A stretch of DNA of 64,000 bases from Parvibium lacunae (GCF_003335215.1 NZ_QPGB01000002.1:310001-374000), one strand, 5' to 3'; counted from the stretch's first letter, positions 25,208 through 35,677 are shown. The notes: generated from the sequence alone by a model not told the origin. A program made the numbers and translations.

Positions 25208-27129
25208 ACGTCCTCCCGGGTCGAGGTAGTGGGCGCGACTGCAATCGCGCCATCATCAGGCACTGGAACGCTGGCCGCAGACGTCGTTGATGATGGAGCC
25301 GAACGATTATATTGAATGTGATAGAGGTGGGCATACACCCCCTCTTGGGCCAAGAGACTGGCGTGATTGCCCAACTCGACCAATTTTCCCCCTTCGAGAA
25401 CAGCGATACGGTCAGCCTGCTCAATCGTCGATAAGCGGTGCGCAATAACCAAGGTGGTTTGCTGATGTAACAACCCATCGAGGGCTTCCTGCACAACACG
25501 CTCAGACTCTGAATCGAGCGCCGAAGTAGCCTCATCTAAAATCAGGATCGGGGCTTGTTTGAATACCGCACGAGCAATCGCGAGGCGTTGACGCTGGCCG
25601 CCCGATAATTTGACGCCATTTTCGCCGATCAGGGTCTCGTAACCATCTGGTAGCGCCATAATGAACGCATGGGCATTCGCTGCTTTGGCGGCGGCAATAA
25701 CACGCTCCCGTAACTGCGCTGCGGCATCGGGATGATCCGCCGTCACGGTGTAGGCAATATTGCCGGCGACTGAATCATTAAATAGCGTGACGTCTTGACT
25801 CACAATCGCAATCTGCTGACGCAAACTATTCAGCTCAATCTCCCGCACATCGATCCCGTCGATAAGGATCACGCCCTCTTGCACATTAAAGAAACGGGGG
25901 ATTAAATTGATGAGGGTCGTTTTCCCGCCGCCGGACGGGCCCACTAAAGCGACGGTCTCGCCCGGCTGGATCGTTAGAGAAACCTGATCCAAGGCCAAGC
26001 GATTGGCACCTGGATACTGATAACTCACCGCCGATAGCGCAATCTCGCCCCGAACCTTCGGTAAAGCAGGCACCAGCTGCACTTGTTCTGTTGTTGCCTG
26101 TGCGGGGCCAGTTAGCAAAGATTGTTGCGGGTTAGCAAAGCGGTAAGCACCACGATTTTCTTCTTCAGCTTCATCGAGCACAGCAAAGACCGCTTCCGCT
26201 GCGGCCAAGCCTCGCTGTAGCGGCGCATTGATATCTGCCAGGCGTTTTAAGGGGGCAATCAGCGCCATCATCGCGGTCATAAATGCCACGAACTGTTCTG
26301 CCGTTAGCCCGCCTTGCTTGCCCTGGAAAAGGGCAAAGTAAATCACCAGCGTGATGCCAAATGCGGCGATGACATGCACGATCGGCCCACTGGCCGCAGC
26401 AGCGGCAGCTTGTTTCATGTTCATGCGCCGCAGTTTGTCATTAAACCCAAAAAAACGCTGCGACTCACGCGCTTGGCCGCCAAACACTTTGATGATTCGA
26501 AAATTATCGAGTGTCTCGTTCAACACTTGGGTCAGGCCTTGCGCCGCGACCTGTGAGCCACGTGAAGCTTGGCGTAGGCGTTTACTGAACTGCTTCACAA
26601 TCAGCGCGGTTAAAGGAATGGTGATCAGCGTAATCACCGTGAGCTGCCAATTCAAATAAAGCAGGTAGCCTGTCAACGCCAACACGCGCACAGAATCACT
26701 CACCAACGTCGTTAAGACACTGGTTGCAGCAGCGGCAACCCCAGCAACTTCGAAGCACACACGCGAAATCACGACACCCGTATTGGTATTGACCAAATAC
26801 TGCATGGGTAACTGCAAGACTTTGTCATACATTCGCTGACGAACATCCGTCACGACTTTATTGGAGACCCAACTGAAGGCGTAATCTTGCACAAACGACA
26901 GTATCCCCCGCAGCAAAAACAGCCCAATGATAATCAGCGGGATGAAATAAGTGGTAGTGGTCGGCTGGCTGAACCCAGACAATAAGCGCGCCAGTAATTC
27001 AGGAAAGGCCGGCTCAGTTGCAGCACTGGCCACCATACACACAATCGATAAGGCGAAAATCCGCCAGTAAGGACGTACAAAACCCAATAAGCGGCGGTAA
27101 AGAATTTTGCTTTCGCGGAAAGAAGACAT
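25204..27129 (-). CDS. msbA: Lipid A export ABC transporter, ATP-binding/permease protein MsbA
   Basis: The protein has 641 residues. Six transmembrane helices occupy about residues 15-320. The ATPase domain (about 360-610) has Walker A GPSGGGKTTLI, signature LSGGQRQRLAIARA, Walker B ILILDEATSALD and the H-loop IAHRLST. MsbA flips lipid A-core across the inner membrane as a homodimer. A short insert and a low-complexity Ser/Thr/Ala-rich C-terminal tail of about 30 residues extend it beyond the E. coli length (582). Its position among LPS glycosyltransferases supports MsbA over other exporter half-transporters. Confidence 0.92.
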   Translation of the reverse strand: MSSFRESKILYRRLLGFVRPYWRIFALSIVCMVASAATEPAFPELLARLLSGFSQPTTTTYFIPLIIIGLFLLRGILSFVQDYAFSWVSNKVVTDVRQRMYDKVLQLPMQYLVNTNTGVVISRVCFEVAGVAAAATSVLTTLVSDSVRVLALTGYLLYLNWQLTVITLITIPLTALIVKQFSKRLRQASRGSQVAAQGLTQVLNETLDNFRIIKVFGGQARESQRFFGFNDKLRRMNMKQAAAAAASGPIVHVIAAFGITLVIYFALFQGKQGGLTAEQFVAFMTAMMALIAPLKRLADINAPLQRGLAAAEAVFAVLDEAEEENRGAYRFANPQQSLLTGPAQATTEQVQLVPALPKVRGEIALSAVSYQYPGANRLALDQVSLTIQPGETVALVGPSGGGKTTLINLIPRFFNVQEGVILIDGIDVREIELNSLRQQIAIVSQDVTLFNDSVAGNIAYTVTADHPDAAAQLRERVIAAAKAANAHAFIMALPDGYETLIGENGVKLSGGQRQRLAIARAVFKQAPILILDEATSALDSESERVVQEALDGLLHQQTTLVIAHRLSTIEQADRIAVLEGGKLVELGNHASLLAQEGVYAHLYHIQYNRSAPSSTTSAASVPVPDDGAIAVAPTTSTREDV

Positions 27130-27192
27130 ATTGAGCGCACTGCGCGGCCAAGAATAAACACAGATTATACCGGCAGCACGCCTGAGTGTTTT

Positions 27193-28224
27193 TTAGCCGA
27201 TCGGTGGTTTTATCACCGCCCCATCCGTGAGCAATCCCTGCCACGCAGTGAATACCTGGGAGACCGTCAAGTGCTGTACATCTCGAGCCGGGTCTTGCAG
27301 CACCACATGCGGCACACCCCACGGGTGCCAACGGCTGGCCTCGGAGTCACCGAAGAGGGCCACAATCGGTTTACCCAAAGCAGCCGCCACATGCATGGCA
27401 CCCCCATCTGCGCAAATGACGGACTGGGCTAGATCCAGCCCGGCAATTAACTCACTCAGCGTATCGGTACGCACAGGCACAACATGCCGCCGGTCGCATT
27501 GCGCCAAGATGTGTCGCAATTTATCGTCATCGCCAGGGTGCGTGGGGTCTTGCGCTGAACCAGGCGCCCAAAACAACAAGACGCCCAGGCCCTGGGCGGC
27601 AAGGGTATTGGCTAATTCAATGAAGTGGCCGACGGGCCAACGCTGAGAGGGCTTACGGGCACTGATATGAATCGCCACCCGCTGTACCGGTAAATGCGCA
27701 GGCAGCGTACTGGCCAATAGACTGGCCGTGGCGCTATCAGGCCTTAGGGTTGCTACGGGTGTCTGATAGGGCAAACCGAGGGCAGTCAATAAAGAGCAAG
27801 TACGCTCGACTTCATGCGCACCCGCATACTGAGCCAGTTGGTCCTGCCTGACAATCTGCGTGGGCTTAAGCCACTGCGCCCAGCGTAAAGTGCTGTCATT
27901 AATCCCGCCCGCCAGCAACACCCAATCAAACTGATGCTGCCGCATTTGTTGGGCCTGCTTCCAACGCTGCCAGAAAATGCCGAGTCGAGTTTCTCCCGGT
28001 AAACGATGCTTGTCTTTCTGATAAGCCCAATAGCCCGCGAGCACTTTGGTCGGATCTGGACGCGCATGCTGACTGACATAATGCTGCAAGATCGGCGCGT
28101 TATAGCGGTTGACATAGGCATAGAGCTGGCTGTCCGGTTCTTGAGCTTTGATCGCCTCCAGCAGCGGCAAAGTGCAGACCAGATCGCCAATGTTATCGCG
28201 CCGGACAATCAGAATTTTTTTCAT
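27193..28224 (-). CDS. Glycosyltransferase family 9 (heptosyltransferase-like)
   Basis: The protein has 343 residues. The N-terminus MKKILIVRRDNIGDLVCTLP is the GT9 signature. The C-terminal domain includes RVAIHISARKPSQRWPVGHF and VICADGGAMHVAAALGKPIV, the nucleotide-heptose region. It is one of two GT9 genes in the cluster, and the pair could be the inner-core heptosyltransferases (WaaC/WaaF roles). Which is which cannot be said. Its ATG overlaps the rng stop by 4 bp, tying the LPS genes to rng and maf. Confidence 0.87.
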   Translation of the reverse strand: MKKILIVRRDNIGDLVCTLPLLEAIKAQEPDSQLYAYVNRYNAPILQHYVSQHARPDPTKVLAGYWAYQKDKHRLPGETRLGIFWQRWKQAQQMRQHQFDWVLLAGGINDSTLRWAQWLKPTQIVRQDQLAQYAGAHEVERTCSLLTALGLPYQTPVATLRPDSATASLLASTLPAHLPVQRVAIHISARKPSQRWPVGHFIELANTLAAQGLGVLLFWAPGSAQDPTHPGDDDKLRHILAQCDRRHVVPVRTDTLSELIAGLDLAQSVICADGGAMHVAAALGKPIVALFGDSEASRWHPWGVPHVVLQDPARDVQHLTVSQVFTAWQGLLTDGAVIKPPIG

Positions 28225-29711
28225 AGCAGCACAATGTCATATTGTTCTTGGGAAGGGAAAGATTCTGCTTGAAGGGCAATCGGCTTGCCAATAAAGTCAC
28301 TCAAGGCAGCGAGGTGACTGGATTCTTCTTCAAGAAACATTTCAACCACATTCGGCGCCGCAATGATGCGGAACTCCCTGGGGTTAAATTGCCGGGCCTC
28401 ACGCAACACTTCACGCAAAATTTCATAGCAAACAGTTTGCGGGGTTTTCACCTCCCCATTCCCTGCACAGGTAGGACAAGGCTCACACAAGATATGGGCC
28501 AATGATTCGCGGGTGCGCTTACGGGTCATTTCCACCAACCCTAAAGGCGAAAAGCCGTGAACAGTCACTTTGGTGCGATCCGCAGCCAGTGCCCGCCGTA
28601 ACTCAGACAGCACGGTTTCCCGATGCTCACTTTGGGCCATGTCAATAAAATCAAGAATAATGATGCCGCCTAAATTACGTAAACGTAATTGGCGGGCAAT
28701 CATCTGAGCCGCTTCCAAATTGGTTTTGAAGATCGTTTCTTCAAAATTTCTTGCGCCCACATAACCGCCGGTATTGACATCAATCGTTGTCATGGCCTCG
28801 GTTTGATCGATGATCAGATAACCGCCTGATTTGAGGCCTACTTTACGGCTCAGGGCCCGTTCAATTTCCTGCTCGACATTGTGGAGATCAAACAGGGGGC
28901 GCTCCCCCCGATACAGCTCTAATTTCTCCACCACGCTGGGGGTGTAGATACGGGCAAACTCTTGCAACACCGCAAAATTCTCACGCGAATCAATTTGAAT
29001 GTTGGCGGTATGGTCGGTGACTAAATCACGCAGGACCCGTTGGGCGAGATTCAGATCGGTATAGAGTAAATTGGGCGCTGGCTGTTGTCGGCTGGCTTGG
29101 CTGATTTCTGCCCAACGCTTGTGTAAGTAGGCAATATCCGCCTGCAAGTCCTGCTCACTTGCACCTTCAGCCATGGTGCGCACAATAAACCCACCCCGGC
29201 TTTCAGGGGGCAATAGTGCTTGCATGCGATTTTTTAAGTGCAAGCGCTCTTCATCATTATCAATTTTTTGCGATACGCCAATATGTTGCTCTTGCGGCAA
29301 GTAAACCAGCATACGGCCTGCAATACTGATTTGTGTGGTCAGGCGTGCGCCTTTTGTCCCTATTGGGTCTTTTAAGACTTGCACTAGAATCGCTTGACCT
29401 TCAAACAACTGTTTTTCAATCGGCAAGCCTGGGGATTTATTGACTTTGTGGGTGTCACTGGCAGGGCGCAGATCACTCTGACGATTTTCCCAAATATCGG
29501 CCACATGCAGAAATGCCGCTTTCTCTAAGCCAATATCGATAAAGGCCGATTGCATACCGGGCAACACCCGGATGACGCGGCCCAGATAGATATTGCCGAC
29601 CAAGCCCCGCGTCAGGCTACGCTCGACGTGAATTTCTTGAACCGCACCGCGCTCAACGATTGCGACGCGGGTTTCTTGTGGCGTAATGTTGATGAGTATC
29701 TGTTGTGTCAT
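28221..29711 (-). CDS. rng: Ribonuclease G
   Basis: The protein has 496 residues, the normal RNase G length, without the long C-terminal scaffold of RNase E. An N-terminal S1-like domain (about 37-130, with NIYLGRVIRVLPGMQSAF) is followed by the catalytic DNase I-like domain. The two metal-binding aspartates are D311 (TTIDVNTGGY) and D354 (IILDFIDM). The zinc link is C412/C415 (EPCPTCAGNGE). It cleaves single-stranded RNA, including 16S rRNA precursor ends. It follows maf by 6 bp, an order common in proteobacteria. Confidence 0.96.
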   Translation of the reverse strand: MTQQILINITPQETRVAIVERGAVQEIHVERSLTRGLVGNIYLGRVIRVLPGMQSAFIDIGLEKAAFLHVADIWENRQSDLRPASDTHKVNKSPGLPIEKQLFEGQAILVQVLKDPIGTKGARLTTQISIAGRMLVYLPQEQHIGVSQKIDNDEERLHLKNRMQALLPPESRGGFIVRTMAEGASEQDLQADIAYLHKRWAEISQASRQQPAPNLLYTDLNLAQRVLRDLVTDHTANIQIDSRENFAVLQEFARIYTPSVVEKLELYRGERPLFDLHNVEQEIERALSRKVGLKSGGYLIIDQTEAMTTIDVNTGGYVGARNFEETIFKTNLEAAQMIARQLRLRNLGGIIILDFIDMAQSEHRETVLSELRRALAADRTKVTVHGFSPLGLVEMTRKRTRESLAHILCEPCPTCAGNGEVKTPQTVCYEILREVLREARQFNPREFRIIAAPNVVEMFLEEESSHLAALSDFIGKPIALQAESFPSQEQYDIVLL

Positions 29712-29717
29712 GCTTGA

Positions 29718-30347
29718 TCAGGTCGCCACGGTGAGTAAGGAATAACCAGCCCAGGCCAGCAAAGTTGCCGTTTCGTGCAGCGGCAGCCCAATAATGCCAG
29801 AAAAACTACCGCTCGCGTGGGTAACGAACATCGCCGCTCGCCCCTGTAAGGCATAGCTCCCGGCTTTGCCGAAAGGCTCTCCAGTCGCAATGTAGGCGGC
29901 AATCTCAGCGGCACTCAAGGTGGCGAGCGTCACCTGCGAAGTGGATAAACTCAAACGCCGCTCACCCCGTAAATTCTCGACCACCACGGCGGTGAGGACT
30001 TCATGGGTTTGGCCACTCAAACGCGCTAACATGGTCTGCGCTGCTGCGGCATCAGCGGGTTTGCCCAAGATTTCGCCAGCAAATGACACCGTCGTATCAG
30101 CGCTCAAAATGATCCCCGCTGGTAAATGACGCTGCTGCCGGCGGGCCGCCGCGGCGGCGGCTTTTAAGGTAGCTACGCGCTGCACATAAGCAGCGGCTGG
30201 CTCACCGGCCAGCGGCGCCTCCAGGGCCTCGACATCTTCGTCGGCGGCAGCCAATAAAGGTTGAGGGCTGGCGCCCAGTTGAGTGAGCAGGGCTTGGCGG
30301 CGCGGGCTTTGTGACGCCAGATAGAGAATGGGGTTTAGCGTATGCAT
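29718..30347 (-). CDS. maf: Maf-family nucleotide pyrophosphatase (dTTP/UTP, YhdE type)
   Basis: The protein has 209 residues. The signature LYLASQSPRRQALLTQLG lies at the N-terminus, and ILSADTTVSFAGEILGKP and GEPFGKAGSYALQGRAAMFV follow. The last motif is of the YhdE type, which hydrolyses dTTP and UTP and is thought to clear non-canonical nucleotides or to act in septum control. The short Ala/Arg-rich stretch at about 66-72 is a low-complexity insert. It is the first gene of the run maf-rng-GT9. Confidence 0.93.
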   Translation of the reverse strand: MHTLNPILYLASQSPRRQALLTQLGASPQPLLAAADEDVEALEAPLAGEPAAAYVQRVATLKAAAAAARRQQRHLPAGIILSADTTVSFAGEILGKPADAAAAQTMLARLSGQTHEVLTAVVVENLRGERRLSLSTSQVTLATLSAAEIAAYIATGEPFGKAGSYALQGRAAMFVTHASGSFSGIIGLPLHETATLLAWAGYSLLTVAT

Positions 30348-30464
30348 GACACAGTTAAGATTCAGCAGGAATGAGGTTGGCGCAGTGTAGCACCCACGCT
30401 TGGTCGGTGCGAACCAACAGTACTTTATGCGGAATGTGTCACAGAAGGCAAAACAGCGTGAGAC

Positions 30465-30791
30465 TTAGACTTGCATGTTCATGATTTCGTTGTAGGCGGC
30501 GACTAAGCGATTACGAGTTGACACCAAGGTCTGGAAGCCGAGGCTGGCACTCTGAGAAGCCAGGACAGTCTCTTCCAAGCTGACCGCCGGATTCCCCATT
30601 TGAAATTGCGTATCTAATTCACGGGCCTTGGTTTGGGCACTATTCACCTGGTCGAGCGCGCTTTTCAGCGCCTGAGAAAAATCAGTCCCGCTAGCCGCGC
30701 CACTGGCGCCGGCCGCAGCGTTACCGCGCATACGGGTGGATTCGAGCAGATAACTACGCTGCAAAGCAACATTTAAACCGACTTTATCCAT
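30465..30791 (-). CDS. fliE: Flagellar hook-basal body protein FliE
   Basis: The protein has 108 residues from the ATG at 30791 (MDKVGLNVALQRSYLLES). An upstream extension of 26 codons is in frame, but AGGG lies about 8 nt before 30791 and the product then matches the family length. The C-terminal half has FSQALKSALDQVNSAQ and SLGFQTLVSTRNRLVAAYNE, the conserved FliE helices. FliE links the MS ring to the proximal rod. As in enterics, fliE is transcribed away from fliF. The divergent 158-bp gap should hold both promoters, but no clear sigma-28 or sigma-54 site was found. Confidence 0.92.
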   Translation of the reverse strand: MDKVGLNVALQRSYLLESTRMRGNAAAGASGAASGTDFSQALKSALDQVNSAQTKARELDTQFQMGNPAVSLEETVLASQSASLGFQTLVSTRNRLVAAYNEIMNMQV

Positions 30792-30949
30792 GAAAGTAGC
30801 CCTGCTGATCGCCAAGATAGCCATAGTGTAATGAATAGGCTTATTTCCAGGAGGTGAATTAGCGGGCAAAAACCCTGGCTATTCCTAACTTGAGTTTGCC
30901 ACTCGTCTGCTGATAATGAGATGCAGAAAATTCCCTGAATAAAGAGGCA

Positions 30950-32587
30950 ATGATGGCAGAGGAGCAAACCCAGGATAACGATAGCGTGGTCGCCCGCTTC
31001 CGCAATTTATCGACCAATAGTCGAATGGCACTCCTATTTGGCTTGCCTTTGGTCTTGGCGGCCTTGGTGGCGACAATGCTGTACTCCAAAGAACCCGATT
31101 ACCGGATTTTATTTACGAATGTCGCTGACCGCGATGGCGGCGCCATCTTAACCGCCTTGGGCCAGATGAATGTGCCCTACAAAATGATCGAGGGCGGGGG
31201 CATTATGATTCCGGCCGATAAAGTGCATGAAACGCGCTTGCGCCTGGCCTCGCAAGGGTTACCGAAAGGCTCCATTGTGGGCTTTGAGTTGATGGAAAAT
31301 CAAAAACTCGGCGTCACACAATTTCAAGAGCAAGTGAATTACCAGCGGGCACTAGAGGGAGAGCTATCACGCTCAATTCAGGCGTTGGCGTCGGTTCAAT
31401 CTGCCCGCGTTCACCTGGCCATTCCTAAACCCACGGTGTTTATTCGTGAACAGCAAAAACCAACGGCGTCGGTCTTGGTCAATCTCTATCCTGGCCGTTC
31501 ACTGGAGCGCACCCAGATTGCCGGGATCGTTCATTTGGTCTCAAGCAGCTTGCCTGAACTGACCCCAAAAAATGTCAGTGTGATTGATCAAAATGGCGTT
31601 TTGCTATCGAATGAACCAGACAGCACTATGGGCGCGCTAGACCCCAGCCAAATGGCCTATGTTCAGTCACTCGAACAAAACTATGCCAAACGGATTATGG
31701 ACATTCTAAGCCCCATTATTGGGGCAGAAAATGTACGGGCTCAGGTCACCGCAGAAATTGATTTCAGTCAAACAGAGCAAACGGCTGAACTCTACAAGCC
31801 CAATGGCGATGCAAAAGAAGCGGCGATTCGCAGCCAACAGATTTTAGAAAATGCCAATGGGGCGACCCCAGGGGCACAAGGCGTACCAGGGGCCTTATCG
31901 AACCAACCACCCGGTAACACCAGCGCCCCCATCAGTGGGCCAGGTGCCGGCGCCACCAACCCGACAGCCACCACGGCAACCAGCAACCCCAATGCCAGCA
32001 CACGCCGCGAAAGCACCGTTAATTACGAGGTAGATAAAACCGTTCGCTATACCAAAAATGCCAGTGGTGCGATTAAACGCCTCTCTGCAGCCGTGGTGCT
32101 TAACCACAAGACTGTCACCGAAAAAGGGAAAACAACCAGCGTTCCACTCACCGAAGAGGAAATTGGAAAAATCACCGCCCTGGCGAAAGAAGCAATTGGC
32201 TTTTCCACCGATCGCGGCGATAAGTTAAATGTCATGCATACAGCTTTCAATAAATCGCCAAAACAGGAAATTGAAGCGGACCCATTCTGGAAAACACCCG
32301 AAGGGATGCTGTTAATCAAGGATGTCATTAAATATGGCCTGATTGCCGGGCTAATCATGTATCTGTTGTTTGGGATCTTAAAACCAGCGATTAAAGATTT
32401 ACTGACCCCACGTCAAGTTTTGCAGCCTGCCGGGACCACGCTTGATATTATTGAAGACAGTATTGAAGAACCTCTTTCTATCCAGGTACAAAACAACCCT
32501 GTCGTCGATCAGGTTCGAGAGTTTGCCAAACAAGACCCACGGGTAGTGGCGACCGTGGTTCAGAATTGGGTGAAAGGCAATGAATGA
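30950..32587 (+). CDS. fliF: Flagellar MS-ring protein FliF
   Basis: The protein has 545 residues. The first membrane helix (MALLFGLPLVLAALVATM, about 25-43) is followed by the YscJ/FliF ring-building domain (about 45-220), the FliF-C domain, and a Pro/Ala/Thr-rich periplasmic stretch at about 300-345. The second helix (YGLIAGLIMYLLFGILKPAI) is at about 460-480. The last 40 residues (VREFAKQDPRVVATVVQNWV) are the FliG-binding tail. It forms the MS ring and part of the C ring anchor in the inner membrane. It starts the fliFGHIJKLMNOPQR run and overlaps fliG by 8 bp. ATG at 30950 or 30953 are both possible. Confidence 0.97.
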   Translation: MMAEEQTQDNDSVVARFRNLSTNSRMALLFGLPLVLAALVATMLYSKEPDYRILFTNVADRDGGAILTALGQMNVPYKMIEGGGIMIPADKVHETRLRLASQGLPKGSIVGFELMENQKLGVTQFQEQVNYQRALEGELSRSIQALASVQSARVHLAIPKPTVFIREQQKPTASVLVNLYPGRSLERTQIAGIVHLVSSSLPELTPKNVSVIDQNGVLLSNEPDSTMGALDPSQMAYVQSLEQNYAKRIMDILSPIIGAENVRAQVTAEIDFSQTEQTAELYKPNGDAKEAAIRSQQILENANGATPGAQGVPGALSNQPPGNTSAPISGPGAGATNPTATTATSNPNASTRRESTVNYEVDKTVRYTKNASGAIKRLSAAVVLNHKTVTEKGKTTSVPLTEEEIGKITALAKEAIGFSTDRGDKLNVMHTAFNKSPKQEIEADPFWKTPEGMLLIKDVIKYGLIAGLIMYLLFGILKPAIKDLLTPRQVLQPAGTTLDIIEDSIEEPLSIQVQNNPVVDQVREFAKQDPRVVATVVQNWVKGNE

Positions 32588-33578
32588 CGAAGGAATCAAT
32601 GACAGCGCTATTTTATTGATGTCGCTGGGTGAAGAATATGCGGCAGAAGTATTCAAGCATTTGTCCCCCAAAGAAGTTCAAAAATTGGGGATGGCAATGG
32701 CCAAAATCAAGAATGTGGGCCGCGATAAAGTTGATAGTGTTTTAGAAAAATTCAAAAAAGAAGCCAGTGAATCGGCTGGCTTAAATATTGATTCTGATGT
32801 TTATTTACGGACGGTCTTAACCACCGCGCTGGGTGAAGATAAAGCCAATTTTTTACTAGACCGGATTCTCAATAACAGCGACACCAGTGGGATTGAAAGC
32901 TTGAAATGGATGGATGCGGCAACGGTTGCTGAACTGATAAAAAATGAGCACCCACAAATTATTGCTTCGATTTTGGTGCATTTAGAGCGCGATCAATCAG
33001 CAGAAATTTTAAATAAATTTACCGAACGCCTGCGTAACGATACGATCCTGCGCATTGCGACCCTCGACGGGATTCAACCCAGTGCTTTGCGTGAACTGAA
33101 TGATGCCTTGAATAAAGTGCTCTCGGGTTCGAGTGATCAAATCAAGAAAAATCAGTTGGGCGGCGTACGTACAGCTGCGGAGATTCTCAACTTCGCGGGT
33201 AGTACTGTTGAACAATCGGTGATTGAGTCTGTGCGGGAATTTGATCCTGACATCGCACAAAAGATTCTGGATGAAATGTTCACCTTTGAAAACCTCATGG
33301 ATGTCGATGATCGCGGCATTCAGACCGTCTTGCGTGAAGTGCAATCAGAATCACTGGTGCTGGCGCTTAAAGGTGCGAACACCGAAATGCGTGAAAAAAT
33401 CTTCCGCAATATGTCGAGCCGTGCCGCTGAAACATTGCGTGAGGATCTTGAATCACGCGGGCCGGTCAAGGTTTCTGATGTGGAACGGGAACAAAAAGAG
33501 ATTCTCAAAATTGTTCGGCGCTTGGCCGAAGAAGGACAAATTGCCTTGGGTGGCAAGGGTGAAGAGGCGTTTGTTTAA
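32580..33578 (+). CDS. fliG: Flagellar motor switch protein FliG
   Basis: The protein has 332 residues, the normal length. An N-terminal FliF-binding domain is followed by the middle domain with the EHPQ motif (LIKNEHPQIIASILVHLER). The C-terminal torque domain has MFTFENLMDVDDRGIQTVLR and the charged helix LRGANTEMREKIF-like region (here LKGANTEMREKIFRNMS). It is the rotor component that meets the stator. It overlaps fliF by 8 bp and precedes fliH by 3 bp. Confidence 0.97.
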   Translation: MNDEGINDSAILLMSLGEEYAAEVFKHLSPKEVQKLGMAMAKIKNVGRDKVDSVLEKFKKEASESAGLNIDSDVYLRTVLTTALGEDKANFLLDRILNNSDTSGIESLKWMDAATVAELIKNEHPQIIASILVHLERDQSAEILNKFTERLRNDTILRIATLDGIQPSALRELNDALNKVLSGSSDQIKKNQLGGVRTAAEILNFAGSTVEQSVIESVREFDPDIAQKILDEMFTFENLMDVDDRGIQTVLREVQSESLVLALKGANTEMREKIFRNMSSRAAETLREDLESRGPVKVSDVEREQKEILKIVRRLAEEGQIALGGKGEEAFV

Positions 33579-33581
33579 ACC

Positions 33582-34259
33582 ATGGCGGATAAATTTAATA
33601 AAATCATCAGCGCCGACAGCGGGCAGGCCGTTCAGGTTTGGTCACCGAAACTGTTACATGACCCCGCCCCCAAGCCCGTCAAACAGGCCGTGCGCGCTAT
33701 TGATCTGGCCGAGTTACAAGAGCGCGCGCTCGAAGAAGCCCGAGCAGAAGGCTATCAACAAGGGCTACAGGAAGGCTATAACGCGGGCGAACATTGGGTG
33801 CAACAGGAAAGCCAGCGCATGTGGAATTTACTCACACAGGCTGAACAATCCCTGCAAACGCTACAAAGCAATCTCGCAGACTCCGTGCTGGATCTGGCCA
33901 TTGATGTCGCCCAGCAAATTTTGCGTCATGCCTTGCAAACAGACCGTACCGTGATTATCCCGGTTGTCCGCGAAGCAATCGATCAATTGGTCGGAACAGG
34001 CAATCACCCACAACTTTTTATCAGTCCGCAAGACAGTGAACTGGTCAGACGTGAGTTTGCTGACGAGCTTCAGCTAGACCACTGGAAAATCATTGAGGAT
34101 CCCCGTATTGAGCCGGGGGGTTGCAAAATCAGTACCGCATTCGGTGATATTGATGCCCAGGTTAATACTCGCTGGCAGCGCACCGTCGCGGCCCTGGGCA
34201 AAAAAGTTGCCTATCAAGCTGAGCTCGACATTGATCCCCCTATAGGGGGAGCCACATGA
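33582..34259 (+). CDS. fliH: Flagellar export apparatus regulator FliH
   Basis: The protein has 225 residues. A helical N-terminal half with glycine-repeat character ([19 protein letters not shown]) is typical of FliH GxxxG segments. The C-terminal half ([16 protein letters not shown] and [20 protein letters not shown]) is the FliH/YscL domain. It dimerises and holds the ATPase FliI at the export gate. It overlaps fliI by 4 bp (ATGA). Confidence 0.93.
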   Translation: MADKFNKIISADSGQAVQVWSPKLLHDPAPKPVKQAVRAIDLAELQERALEEARAEGYQQGLQEGYNAGEHWVQQESQRMWNLLTQAEQSLQTLQSNLADSVLDLAIDVAQQILRHALQTDRTVIIPVVREAIDQLVGTGNHPQLFISPQDSELVRREFADELQLDHWKIIEDPRIEPGGCKISTAFGDIDAQVNTRWQRTVAALGKKVAYQAELDIDPPIGGAT

Positions 34260-35677
34260 CGGAACATACCGCCGCCCCGACCATGCTCAGTGAAATGGAG
34301 CGCTTCGTGCAAGACTGTCGCGGCCATGTTGCGAATGTCAATGCGATTGAAATGCGCGGACGGCTGACCCGGGTTGCGGGTCTGGTCATGGAAGCCATTG
34401 GGCTACGCCTGCCCGTGGGTAGTAATTGCCTGATTTTGCAAGAAGGCATGAATCCTGCCGAAGCAGAAGTGGTGGGCTTTAATGGTGACCGTTTATTTTT
34501 AATGCCGACTGGGGAGGTTTATGGGCTAACCCCAGGGGCGATTGTTTTGCCACTTGAAATGGATGTGACCCCGCCGAAATTCGGCATGCCATCCCATCCT
34601 TGGCGGCGGGCGGAAGACCGAACCAAACACCTGCCGGTAGGCGAAGGCCTATTAGGTCGTGTGCTCGATGCCAATGGCCGCCCACTGGACAAATTGGGGG
34701 TCGTCACGACTGAACGTCGTCTGCCGCTACAGACTCGCCCGCTCAACCCGATTGAGCGTGAACCGATTCACGATGCCCTAGATGTAGGCGTACGCGCCGT
34801 GAATGCTTTACTAACCATTGGTCGCGGGCAGCGGATCGGGCTGTTTGCCGGTTCTGGCGTTGGTAAATCAGTGTTACTGGGCATGATGGCCAAATATTCG
34901 CAGGCCGATGTCACTGTTGTCGGTTTGATTGGCGAACGTGGCCGCGAAGTCAAAGAGTTTATTGAACAAATTTTGGGCGAAGAAGGGCTGCGGCGTTCTG
35001 TCGTGATCGCGGCCCCTGCCGATACTGCTCCCTTGTTACGGATGCAAGGTGCAGCATACGCGACACTGATTGCGGAATACTTCCGCGATCAAGGTAAAAA
35101 CGTGCTCTTGATTATGGATTCGCTGACGCGCTATGCGATGGCCCAGCGCGAAATCGCGCTGGCAATTGGCGAACCACCAGCGACCAAAGGGTATCCCCCT
35201 TCCGTGTTTGCCAAATTGCCGATGCTGGTTGAACGGGCGGGCAATGGGGCCAATGGTCGAGGGTCAATCACGGCCTTTTATACCGTGCTGACTGAGGGCG
35301 ATGATCAGCAAGACCCGATTGCCGATAGCGCACGGGCGATTCTTGATGGTCACATCGTGTTATCGCGGCAACTTGCGGAAAGCGGCCACTATCCTGCGAT
35401 TGATATTGAGGCGTCCATTTCGCGGGTTATGCATAACGTTGTTGCGCCACAGCAATTAAATCAAGCGCGAGCCTTGAAAGGGGCCTTTTCACGGTATCAG
35501 CGTAACCGCGACCTGCTCGCAGTGGGGGCCTATGTGCCGGGAAGCGACCCACAGCTTGATGAAGCGATCCGGCTTTATCCCCAGATTGAAGGGTTTTTGC
35601 AGCAATCAATGAGTGAAAGTGCGGGGATGGATGCCAGCTTATCCGGGCTTAGAAATTTGTTTGGTCATATACACTGA
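34256..35677 (+). CDS. fliI: Flagellum-specific ATPase FliI
   Basis: The protein has 473 residues. Homology to F1-ATPase beta is plain: Walker [17 protein letters not shown] (about 198-213), [15 protein letters not shown], Walker [19 protein letters not shown], and the type III ATPase signature of the C-terminal domain. It drives chaperone and substrate release for flagellar type III export at the cytoplasmic side of the basal body. A 34-bp gap to fliJ follows. Confidence 0.97.
   Translation: MTEHTAAPTMLSEMERFVQDCRGHVANVNAIEMRGRLTRVAGLVMEAIGLRLPVGSNCLILQEGMNPAEAEVVGFNGDRLFLMPTGEVYGLTPGAIVLPLEMDVTPPKFGMPSHPWRRAEDRTKHLPVGEGLLGRVLDANGRPLDKLGVVTTERRLPLQTRPLNPIEREPIHDALDVGVRAVNALLTIGRGQRIGLFAGSGVGKSVLLGMMAKYSQADVTVVGLIGERGREVKEFIEQILGEEGLRRSVVIAAPADTAPLLRMQGAAYATLIAEYFRDQGKNVLLIMDSLTRYAMAQREIALAIGEPPATKGYPPSVFAKLPMLVERAGNGANGRGSITAFYTVLTEGDDQQDPIADSARAILDGHIVLSRQLAESGHYPAIDIEASISRVMHNVVAPQQLNQARALKGAFSRYQRNRDLLAVGAYVPGSDPQLDEAIRLYPQIEGFLQQSMSESAGMDASLSGLRNLFGHIH

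Noticed and set aside
30792-30869. Longer FliE with a 26-residue N-terminal extension
   Set aside because: The extension is not seen in FliE proteins, and a ribosome-binding site fits the ATG at 30791.
30792-30949. Sigma-54 or sigma-28 promoter between fliE and fliF
   Set aside because: TGGCA-like and TCAAG-like stretches exist, but the spacing and second half do not fit either consensus.
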